Source of the DNA: Tenrec ecaudatus
Taxonomy: Eukaryota; Chordata; Mammalia; Afrosoricida; Tenrecidae
DNA length: 64,000 bases
Direction of reading: 5' to 3'
NCBI RefSeq assembly: GCF_050624435.1
Contig: NC_134536.1
Coordinates: forward strand, 129,650,758-129,714,757
A model generated the notes under the pieces. The model searched no databases. It worked only from the letters and a program-made list of their open reading frames with translations, and was not told the origin of the DNA. Below are positions 36,901 through 48,900 of this stretch, piece after piece (position 1 is the first letter of the stretch; each line of letters starts with the position of its first letter). A program made the position numbers and the translations under genes.

Positions 36901-39900
36901 CAGCGGTCCAGCAAACAGGAGCCCACGTGCTTTTGAAGCAATGAGTGTCGAGGGCCTGGTGCAGACAAATGGCCTGTCTGTCAGAAGCAGTTAGACATAG
37001 CTCTTGTTTCCTCATCCCCTCAATGGAGCTGTGCTTCCAGCCAGCCCATGTCATTAGCACGCACGTGCTTTGTAAACTGTAAAGTGCTGGCCCACATAAG
37101 CTCAAAAGAGATTCGTGTAACCTGGGACTCTATTTCCAGACAGGATTACATCCACAATTATATCCTAACTGAAACCTAACTTACCACCGACCTGTGACTT
37201 TCCCAGACTGTCAGTGATTACGGGAGTAGAAAGCCCATCTTTCTCCTGAGGAGTGGAGTGGCTGGGGGTTTCAAACTGCTGACCTTACAGCCAGCAGCCC
37301 AAGACACAACTGCTGTGCCACCAGGGCTCCTCCACCGCAGGGATAGAGGTTAGGACCCCAGCACATTACTGAGTGGGGGTGGGGCAATCGCTCTCCAGGT
37401 CTGGCAGGCTCCTACATGGGAGCTACTCGCTGAGGTGGTACCCACAAGTGTGTGGGAAAATGGGATTACAGCTCACATAGGTTTCCCACAGACTTTTTGA
37501 CGCCCCCTCATATGGACAAACATCTCTCTTCCCTGACCATAGCATATTTTCATGTGAGGGACAAGGGGGCGCCAAGTGAAGGAAGATTCCAGGCACACCA
37601 AGATCAAGCTGTTAGAGACCTTCCTTACCTCCAGCCCTTCCTTCCTTCCGCAGAAACCAAGTCATTCATCACCGTGAGTTCTGTTCTTCACTAAGTTGGC
37701 CTTTGGGGACTTCTCTTTTCTGTTTTATGACCTTCACACCAGACGAGCGAAGAAGAGGAGGAGGAGCTAGAGGAGGAAGAGGAGGACCTGGAAGAAGACA
37801 GGAAATCCATGAAAGAAGAAGAGAGTGAAGTGTCCAAGTCCCCAGAGCCACCTCCACCAGTTCCGGCCCTGGCTTCCACGGAGGGGCCGCCTCTGCAGGC
37901 CCTCAGCCAGCCCTCGGGCTCCTTCATCTGTGAAATGCCCAACTGTGGGGCCGTAAGTGTCTCCCCCTCCCCAGGGCTCCGGGGACTAGCTGGGCTCTGC
38001 AGCTGTGCCTTCCTTTAAGAGACCACGCCTTTTAGAAAGGGCTCAGCTTAAACGACCCAAGTTCATCCGAGGGACCTCCACACTCCTGTTAGCTTCTGCC
38101 ATCCGTTTACTTACTCAGCCAGCCAGCAATGATCCACGGTGCGTGCGTTCCGAGCCAAGTGCACAGATGATGATGGCTCAGGGACACAAAGTAAGCCCCT
38201 GCCCTGAGACACGCGTGACATGAGTTCTTAAGCGCCCTTGACTTCCAGGACTCACCAGCCAGCGCTTTTTGGTGTTTCGTATGTCCTCTGGGCTGTGTGT
38301 CACACAAGTCGTGCCTGGTAAGCGGGCACATCAATGCACTCAGGGTGTCCACAGAGGAGGGCCACTTTTTCAACAGTGGTTGAAGCTGCTCCCTGAACGT
38401 CTACCTATCTGGCTGATGTTCCTAATTCACGGGCCAGTGCTTTGAGAGGAGAGAAAGTTGTTACAAAGATTAGCCAAAGTTTATCTTTGCACTTTATGGG
38501 AAAATAAAAAGACTTATTAAAGCAAATGAATCATGCCAAGAGGCTGAAAGGTTGTTTGTGCAATTACCTAACCTAGTCCTTGTCAAGTCCTGGGGAAGCA
38601 CCTTTTAGTCAAAATAATTCACAGACTGATGGTGCCAATCAGGAAGGGAGTCCCTGTCGGATCTGTACTGGCCTATGTGCCAGTGCGTAGGCCGTGGCCT
38701 GAGGCACCCTGTGCATATTGAAGGATCTGACTTTGGACTCCTCTCTGTCCCCATTCGTTTGAAAAACGTCCTTTCTGCCCCAAAACCCACTGCCACAGAG
38801 CTGGGTTTCCAAGGCTGTCAGCCCTTAATGGAAGACGGCCTCATCGTTCTCCCACAGAGCGGCTGGTAGACTTGAACCGCTAGCTTTGTGCTTTGCGACC
38901 CAACATTTACTCAGCAGCACCTGGTAGGCAGAGTGAATTTGTTCATGTTTCCCAAATGTGGTTTCTTAAAGCCAGGCACACCTGTATAGACAAGTTCTAG
39001 AGATATTGCCCCCCCAAAAAATGAGAGCATAATGGGGGTTCGCTCTACAAGAAGCCCCCATTTTCCTCAAATTAGTGCCCTCACTGTTGTTTGCTCACTA
39101 CACAAGCCAGTGCTGCTTTCCAGAGTGTAGTGGATGCTGTTTCTTGAGCCTGTCACTTAGGTGAAGAGAGCCGCAGCCTTTAAAATATTTAGATCCTGAA
39201 GCAGAAATTCACTTGATTTATATAGTAATTAAAAAGAAAGAAGGAAAGTTAAAAAAAGAAGCCATCTACATTTTGCATGTGCTTTCAAGGACGTAGCTTC
39301 TCTGGGTTTGATGGTGACTGGGTGTGCCACTCCATCGGGGCTGCTTTATGCAGAGCATTTCAGGAATGTGTAAGATGTGACATCAGACGACCTTGTTTCT
39401 CTGCTCAGAAATTGAGTGCTTCCTCAAATTCCCCGTTTGGGTGTGCAGTAAATGTTTTACTGAGTGGGAAATCATATTTCCTATGTGTGTTAGGCTGGGT
39501 TCTCTGCAGAGTCAAAATCAGTGATGCTTGTACATATTGAAAGGAAGAAATTCATTGTAGAAAGAGGTAATCCAGTCCTGTTCAAATACGTGGGTCCGGT
39601 GTTAAGCTAGAAGCTTTTCCTGACTCATGTGACAAGCTGACATGAGTCTGACAGGCTGATGACAAACCAGGACGCTAAAGGAGCACCCCAGCCGTTGGAG
39701 GCAGAGGCAAGTAAATCCTATGTCAGCAAGTCAGGCTCATGGCTGGAGTCAAATGAACCCAGCGTCGGCAGGAACTACGGCAAGTCACTGGCTCACATCT
39801 AAAGAACTGAAGGTTGATTTGACAGATGCAGGATCCACGCCAGCAAGGAGAGACGGAGTCTCTTCCCCCAGAGTCCGCTTAAATAGGAGTAGACCACACC

Positions 39901-42900
39901 CCCAAAGACAGTTCTTTTCCTAAGCACCTAGACTGTGACCCAACTGGGAGGCTGCACCCCTCCCTAATCTTACAACTGTTTTGTCACCCCATCACGGAGT
40001 TGTTCCCATTGTGGTAGGTTATGATATCCAGGGAGGCCTCCACTGCCCAACTACTGAGAATCCCGGCCCAGTCAAGTCAATACGAAACTTAACTATCACC
40101 ATTTCCCAATGAGGATTACCTGGCAAGAAACTGGTTGTTTTTAATGACTTCAAAGTCAAAGGAAGCAAAGAACATTGGTGAGTTGCTTGCCTGGTGAGGA
40201 AGGGTAAGATTGCCAAATCAACACAAATCCCACCAGCACCACCCATACTGCCAGGGCGTGTGCAGTGGCTGTGATGCTGGCCACTCTTCCCCTAGAATTC
40301 AGCTACCAGCACGGTCACTCATGTGGAGGGCCCTCCACATGCGAACAGATTAGGAAGGAGGGACTGGAGAGGTACTTTTTAAAAACTTGGCCGGCGAAAA
40401 ACGTTACAAGCAGCAGCGGAACATCGTGTGAGGCAGCACCAGAAGCTGAGTCTGTCGGGCTTGAAGACACTCCGAATAGCGACTGGGAAAAGAGCTGCCC
40501 TCAAAGTAAATCCACTGATGGATGAGGACGGAGGGAAGGAAGCCCTGAGCCCTTTCTTTGCGGGCCTGCGTCAACCGGAGAAGAAAGGACTGCAGCATCC
40601 ACTAAGAAGAACATATGTACGAAGCATGAATTTAGGTCAGTTAGAAGTCACAAAAAGTGAAATGCGTGATAATGATTTTTTTAAGTGAAATAGAATGCAA
40701 ACAAATCAATCCCGTAGGCATCCGTGAGCAGACATGAACTGGAACATGCTATTTTGAACCAGATAAAATCTCATGGTCTGTCACATGAAGAATGATACAT
40801 TGAAAAGGCATTGCATCCTGTTTTCAAGAAGAACATTTCACTGTCTGTCCTACAGTATGACCCTGTCAGTGAAAGGATATGGTTTATACACTTATTTTTT
40901 TAAAAAGACCAGTTAATGCAACTATTATTCATATTTATGTGTCAACTTCTGGTGCCAAAGATGAGGAAACTGGACGTCTTTACGAGCTTCTGCAGTCTGG
41001 AGTTGACCAAACAGGATCAAGATGCTTAGATAAAAAGGAGAGAAAAAGATGCTTAGATAGTCACTGGCGATTGGAATGTAAAACTTAGAAACATAGAAGT
41101 TGAAAAATAGGACGGTAGTGTTTGAAATAATGCCTCACGACACATGATACAATTTTGCAAGACCAATGACTTCTTCCTTACAAATAGCCTTTGTTTTTTT
41201 ACAACACCACTGACAACTATGTTCATGAACCTTACCAAATGGAATGCACAGGGACCCTTCTGTGGAAAGGGACAATAGAGACAGTCATCAATCAAAAGAA
41301 AGCTACGGCCATCAATGGCTCATATCAAGTTCAGGTTTAAGTTGGAAAATACTTTTAAAAGTTCATGAGAGACAAAGTGGAACCTTGAGTGTATGTCACC
41401 TGAGTTTAAAGGCCATCTCAAGAATGGATTTATCACATTGAACTTTATGACCAAGGACATCATACATGGAGAAAGCAAAAGGTCATTAGATTGAGAGAGA
41501 ACAAGAAAGAAGGCAGAGAAAGTGAGACCAAAATGAATGTCAGACGAGACTCGGAAACCTGCTCTTGAACATACAGTAGTTAAAGTGAATAGAAGAAATG
41601 ACGGCATGAAAGTTGAAGAGATGTAAAAGGTGCCTCGAGAAGACAAAGTGCGGCATGATAATGAATGCCCAAAGCCCCGGCGTTAGATAACTGAGAGAGG
41701 GGAACAAGCTCAGTGTTTCTGAAGCTGAGAAGGAACAACAGGAAATAATTCAAGCCTTGAGTTGCAATATTGAAGGATTTTATGGGCAAAAATATTGACT
41801 GATCTAGAAAGCATCAAAAAAATTTTTTGAAGAACAAATGTACAGAATCATTGTGTGAATATATATACTGTTCAGTAATTTCGGGAGGTAGCATATGATC
41901 AAGAGCCAATAGTACTGAAGAAAGAACTCCAATCTGCGCTGAAAGCATGGGTGGAAAATGTGACGCCAGGAGTTGACGGAATACTGACTGAAATGTTTCA
42001 GAAAACTGGTGTAGCATTGGGAGCACTCTCTGACCTATGCCAAGGAATTTGGATGGCAGCTACCTGGCCACCTTCCTGGAAGAGATCCATGTCTGTGCCC
42101 CTTCCACACAACATCATGAATATCACATGCGAGTCATATTTTGCTCCACATGTACCGCAGTACATTGGCAGAGAACTGTGAGAGATTCAAGCCAGCTTCA
42201 GAGAAGGTCCTGAATGCCACTGGATAGCATTGCGCATGTCAGATAACTGGCTGAAACCAGAGAATACCAGGAAAATGTTTTACCTGTATTTTATTGACTG
42301 TGTAAACATTCAGCTGTGTGGATCATAATTGTGAAGAATGGGAATTTCAGAACACTTGATTGTGCTCATGTGGACCTGTATGTACACCAAGAGGCAGTGA
42401 TCCAAAAAGAACAAGGGAACACTGTGCGGCTTCATATGGGGAAATGTGTGCCTCCGATTTGTGCCATTTCATTATATGTATTCAGTCTCTATAAGGAACC
42501 GGACTCGATGAAGAAGAACGGGGCATCAGGATCGGAGGAAAGTTCATTGCAACATGCAATCTGCAAATGCTGAGAGCGAAGAGGACTTGGAGCACACTGT
42601 GGAAAAAAATACATCCTAAGGAAAGCAAAAATGATGAACCGTTAAGCAACATCATGATAAATGGAGACAAGAATGAGGTTGTTAGGGATTTCATTTTACT
42701 TGGATCTTAAACCAACACCCATGGAAGCAGCAGTCACACACACACACAAAATCAAACATACTGCAGTGGGCAAAGATGTCACTTTGTAGATAAGATGCAC
42801 CTGATCGAATGCATGTGGAAACTGGACAAGGCATAGGATGACAGGGGTATTAAGGACGAATATGGTATTGGTGAAGAATATTAAATATATCAAGTGGGGA

Positions 42901-45900
42901 AAAAAGAATATTAAATATACCATGGACTGCCAGGAGAATGAACAAATCTTTCGTGGAAGAAGTACAGTCAGAAGGTATAGACTCTAAGATGGTAAGACTT
43001 CATCTCACGAACATTGGACAAGTTATCAGGAGAGACCAGTCCCCGGAAAGGAACACCTTGCTTGCTAAAGTAGAGGGTCAGATAGCGAGAGGGAGGCCTT
43101 TGACTAGATGGATTGGCACCGTGACCGCAATGACCTCAAATGGCAGTGATTTCAAAGATGGCACCAAGAGGATATGGTGTTTTCTTCTGTGGCTCACACA
43201 TGGTTCTGCGTCCAAACAGACTGGCGCAATACTAACGGGAACGAACAAGCCGATGAACTTTACAGAAAGCAGCCCCTCCAGCTGGGCAGCTTTGTGGTCA
43301 GTCCGTTAGCCGGCGAGTTCAACAGCCAGTAGTCCAGTTGTGCTGCTGGACTTCCAAGACTGTGGGTCACAGGCCTGAGTGTTCCCAACTGGGCATGAAT
43401 TTACTCCCCGGCCCCACCCCGGAGGACATTTGGCAACGTCTACAGACATCTTTGGTTGTCATTACTGGGGCGATGTTACTGGAATCTGGTGGATGGGAGC
43501 CAGAGATACTGCTGAACCGCTCCCACAACAAAGAATTATCCATGTGGCGCTACACGGAGGTTCAGAAACCCTGCTTAATGGCAAGCTTCAAAAGACGGTC
43601 CAATTAATTTCCCTTGTTGCATCTTGAGGCTGAAACATTGCTTCATCAGTGGGTTGGGGCTCAGACACCACATACAGAGTACAAGGGAGTACCCCGACAA
43701 AAACCGATGCTCTTTTGTTGTTGCTGTTGTTTTTATGTGAGGGGGATAGTGCATCAGGCTTTCTATTCAGAGGTTCTGAAAAGATTGCATAACAGTGTGC
43801 GACAAAAAAAGGACTGATTTGTGGCAGACGGGACTGGTTTTGCCACCATGACAATGCACCTGCTCACACAGCCATCTCAGTGTGCCGTCTTGGGCCAAAA
43901 AACAGCAAGCCTCTTGCCCCATGCACCTTCCTCACCTGGCCTCATTCTGTGTGACTGCTTTTTTGTTTCCTCAATTGAAGAGGGACATGAAAGGACAGCG
44001 ATTTGACGACACAGAAGAGGTGAAGAAAAAAAACACGAGAGGTGCTGTCAGCCATCCAAACAGATGAGTTTGAAAACTGTTTCCAAGAATGGAATCGCAG
44101 ATTTGACAAATGTATTAAGTGTACTGGAGAGTCCTTTGAAGGTGATAGGGTTGTTTCGTAAAACAATTTAAATACATAGCTTTCCGCCCCCCCCCAAAAA
44201 ATCCCATTTTTAGGGTACCCCCTCGTATGTCAGAGCAGAGCTCAGCGGTGTCTCTGGCTTCCTGGGAACATCAGAACAGACCTCATTTTGGGGTGTTGTC
44301 TCCAGACAACCAGAACATCCCTGGTATCTGTGGCAGAGCTGGTCCCTGACTTTGAGATGGGAGTTTTGCCCTCTGCACCGGGCCGCATCGTCCATCTGCT
44401 GGTTATAGCAGCGACGGGATTTTGCTGTTGCTTTCCCGGCACGGCACTTGTGATGGTGGCAGCTGATCTTTGCTGTCAGTGGCACGGTGCCCAACGTGGA
44501 CAGCTGGTTTGAAACCCCGCGCCCTGTTACTGTAGGCTGTCTTGAGGCTCCCGTGTGTCACCGCGGAGATACTAATAACCCTCATTTCCTTTTCAGGACT
44601 GTAGATGTCATGTCACTCCCTCTCTTCCCCAGGTGTTCAGCTCCCGACAGGCACTCAACGGCCACGCCCGCATCCACGGGGGCACCAACCAGGTGGCCAA
44701 AGCCCGGGGCGCCGCCCCCTCCGGGAAGCAGAAGCCTGGCGGTGCCCAGAGCGGGTACTGCTCGGTGAAGAGCTCACCCTGCCACAGCACCACCAGTGGG
44801 GAGACGGACCCCACCACCATCTTCCCCTGCAAGGAGTGTGGCAAGTAGGTGACAGGGCACCTGGGGCGGAGTCTAAGATTGTGACTGAGATGGTGCAGGG
44901 TTCCTCCAGCCAGGGAAGGCACCCAGATCCTCAGAACTTTCGCTCAGATGCCCCACCCTTGAGGCGCCGGGTGCCTCGGGGTGGGCGGACCTGGGCTCTG
45001 ACTCAGACTATGGTCTTTCTGATGGCGTTTAGCTGCTAAGGGGCCTTTTCAGAGAACCACCCTCTCGTGGCGAAAGTGTCTTCTTTCCCAGAAACGGGAC
45101 TCTGAATCTCACGTCCACCCTTCAAACGCTATCCGTTTTCACCGGTGTCACCCTTGTTGCGCCCCCAAACACCCTCCCATGCCCACTCCTGTGCCCAGAC
45201 GTCACTGGTCAAACTCCGCACTCTTGGCCACCACATTCAAACAGGCCCTCGGCATCCTTCTCATTCCGGCATAACTAATCGATCCAAGTTGGTGCAGGAG
45301 ACAGGGCCATTTGCCGTCTCTCCCCTAATCATGGAAATCAACGACTGAGGAGGGGGACCTGGCCATAGGTAGTCATCACAATCGCTGCCTTTACTTTTTT
45401 AGCTTTTTGTTGTGGATTGGCTGAAGAGGTTCACATCCAACAGTTCTTAGACATTCTGATTGTACCCTCTTGAAGGCTCCGTCCCTCCTCCCCGTGCTTC
45501 CTGTCTCACGCCCTCTCTTTCCTGTGTCCCTGGGCAAATGCTGCCCTTGAGATCTTAAATGGCGGGTGATTCTCACACAGAGGTGGGTTCAACTCCAGAT
45601 CTGCACAGTAAGGACCATAATCTCTGTCTGACTGGTAGCCTGGTCTCTTTGATGAGGCACTTTCCACTCGGGCCAGACTTCCTACAGTGATGCTTTCCAG
45701 ACCGGTTGCTAGTGGTGGCAGGTACCATCTCACGGCCATCGAGTCCTTGCTGACTCCCAGCAGCCCCCTATGGGTTTCTAAGACTGTACCTGGGGACAGG
45801 AGTAGAAAGGCCAGTTTTTCTCCTGAGGGGCTGCTGGCGGTTTTGAACTGCCGACCATGCAGATTGCAGCCCATGCATAACCATTGCGCCACCAGATACC

Positions 45901-48900
45901 ATCTAGTTCTCGTCAGCTCAGGGCTGTGGACACTGATGGGGGTGGTCCTTGAATCCATTGGGCGAATTGCTCCAGGGGCCTCTTCATTTCCCACACTCTT
46001 CCTTCCTCAGGAGGAGTAGCTAGTTGCACCTTAGCCGGCTGCTTACAAGCTTCTGAGACCCGATGGAAGACTCAAACCCAAAAGAACCAACCTCTGCCTT
46101 CGGGTGGCTGCTGACTCAGAGACCCTGTGGGACAGGGTAGAACCGCCCGGGTGGATTTCCGAGAGACGCTAGCTCTTTGTAAGAGTAGAAAGCCCTGTCT
46201 TCCCCCAAGGAGAGACCGGTGGCTGCCAGCCCACGCGCATAACCACGGTGCCAGTGGGGCTCCTGGCCGAAGACCAGCTATCGCGTCTTCAGTGCTTATT
46301 TTATTGCATGCTTTATGCGCATAAACCAACCCATGCAGTCCTCACACAGCAAGCCCATGCAGCGCCAGGCCTGTGTTGGTTCTCGTGACGGGCACTGGCG
46401 TTCTCCCCTTGATGAGGACATTGGAAATAAGGTTAGGCGACTTGCCCCCGGGGTACCCAGCCAGTAAAGAGTCGTGTGAGGGTTTTTGTCTGAAGGCAGC
46501 ATCTGGCTTCTTCATGTACTGTAGGCAGAAAATAAAACTTCCTAAATGGCAAAGGTGAGCCCATTGGGGAGCCCCCCAGCCTGCCCTCCCGCCACATGCA
46601 GGAAGCAACCGCAGCTGCTTGCCAGGCTTGGAGAAGTACGACCTCTTGTTGGCGGGCACCATCCTGAGTTTCTCTTCCTCGCATCTTGAACCCTTCCCTG
46701 TGAACAGACGCAGGGCCTGGAATTCTGCCCAGAGCGCAGGAATTCTGCCCAGGAAGCAAGCTCTCATTAGCGGGGGTATAGATTACTCCAGACAACTCCG
46801 TGGTAGCTGCCATTTATCGATTGACTATTCATTACGTTCCTGGGATTGTTTCCAAAGATGTCTACAGACGTTGATCAGCCTAACCTTTAGTCTGTTTCTG
46901 TAACAATCTTGTGATGGGTGTGTTTAGCAGCTTCTGGTTTATAAGTGGGGACACTGAGGCAGCAAAAAGTTAAACCGTTCGCGAAGGTGTGAAGCAACAG
47001 TGGCTGAGTTGGGAATCACCCCACGCAGGCTGTGTAGCACAGTGATTGGGAAGCTGGTCTCAGGAGTCCTCTGGACTGCAGTCTACAGCCCAGTCCCACC
47101 CACAGGACAGGTGGTTTCTTTTCCCTCGTCTGTCAAATGGGGCAGACGGTTGCGGTTGTGGGAGGATTTGATGGGCTTCAAACAGGATCCATCCTCCTCC
47201 TCCTCCTCCTCCTCCTGCGGTCACGTCCTTCCCGATCTTAGCAACCCATCAGTCAGAGCAGAACTTCCCTCTAGAGCAGCGGTTCTCAACCCTCCTCATG
47301 CTGAGACCCTTTCACACAGTGCCTCATGTGGCGGTGACCCCCCAACCATAACACGATTGTCATTGCCCTTCGTCACCATCATGAATCGTCATGTAAATAT
47401 CTGATAGGCACGATGTTTTCACTAGAGCATCGTGATGAGTCACAGAAACACTATTAATTATATACATAATCATATATAATATATAACTATATTATATATT
47501 GTGAAATGTTTGTGTTTTCCGATGGTCTTAGGCGACCCCTGTGAAAGGGTTATTCGACACACCCACCCCCGCCCCAAGGAGTCGCGACCCACAGGTTGAG
47601 AACCGCTGCTCTAGAATCTCAGACCCTGTGACTCTGGACAGAAGCGGACTGCCTTGTCTCTCTCCCCGGGAGCTGGACTCGAACTGCTGAGCTTTCTGTT
47701 AGTAACCCAACACTTAGCACCCAGTGCCACTGAGATGCCTTCAAAACAGGACCAGTACAAATACAGCCAAAATAAATGCTTTCGATGAAGACACATAGGC
47801 TGGCCCCAAGTCCCCACGGCCTCGGAGTGAGCCCAGCTCTGCTGGGGCATCTGCCAACGGGGCTTGGAACCTGCGACTTGTCATGTTTCCCATGGAGTTT
47901 TCTTCCCCTCCTGGACGCATGAGGATGAGGAAACGGGTTCAAGTGCCTGTCCTTTCCTCTGTGCCCCGATGTCATCCCGAGAGAACTGATGGCTGGTCTT
48001 CAAAGACTCAAAACCCAATGCCCTGCCCCCAGACCCATTCCCACCCACAGTCTCCCATAGAAAGGACTGCATCGATCTGCTCCTGTGGGTTTCCAAGACT
48101 GCCTCAGCTCCTTCCTGAGGAGCAGGGCGTGGTTTGGAACTGCTGACTTTGCGGTTAACCCACTTTACCAGCAGGGCTCCTGGTGACTGGGGCTATTTCC
48201 TGGAAATATTAATGAACCCCTTCCCCCCTCCCCTTGGTTGACTCCAACCCTGTGTGTCCTGGGGTTGAAGTTCAGGGGCACTGGGGTCTGCAGAGGAGCT
48301 CCAACGGCTACAGCCTGGTACCTCCACCAGGTGGAGACGACAACAGACAGCCTAACAAACCTAGGCTCCGGCTCAGAGTTTCCGGCTGCCGGTCGGAGGC
48401 ATGGGTTGAATGGGCCCTTGTTGGTATGCCATTTTCCCACCCTCACACCGGTGAAGAGTTTATGGAAAATAGCCATCTTTTCTGTGGTTTGCCAGACTGG
48501 AAATAGCATCAGACAAATGTTCACCACAGGCCTCTTTTACCTCCCGAGGTTCTGTCTGTTCCATGAGACCGTTTCCAGTATGCCCAAGTCAAATCGTGAC
48601 TCACCAGCTCCATCGGGCCCGGGCTTAGAAAGCAGCGCGCCTTGCCTTCTTGTACGGGCTCGGGAATAAATGTCAAGTATCTACGACACCCCCTCCCCAG
48701 AAGCAGACGGTCCCACGTGTGGGCAAACTTTTTGTCTGAAAAGGATCCAGATAGTAAATATGTTAAGCTTTGCGAGCCAGGCCGCCTCTGTCTCCAGGAC
48801 TCAGCTGCGCAGGAGCAACCGAGGACAGTGTGCAGAGGAGTAGATGGGACAGGTTTCCCCTACAGCTCTGCTTAGAGCGGCACACGATGGACCGGACTTG

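Larger units (their letters stand above)
28516..37742 (+). other. TRERF1: TRERF1 intron between coding exons 11 and 12
   Basis: The largest intron in the window, about 9.2 kb. It holds AfroSINEs on both strands, a long L1 3' end, a SPIN copy, another afrotherian LINE-like 3' end and MIR pieces. Nothing is recognised at 28660-29540, 29750-30250, 30630-31690, 34800-35330, 35510-36000 and 37335-37740. Confidence 0.65.
37953..44632 (+). other. TRERF1: TRERF1 intron between coding exons 12 and 13
   Basis: About 6.7 kb, filled for the most part by a decayed L1 3' end, an RTE LINE, an old hAT element and a mariner. Nothing is recognised at 37953-38780, 38925-39480 and 44230-44632. Confidence 0.65.
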
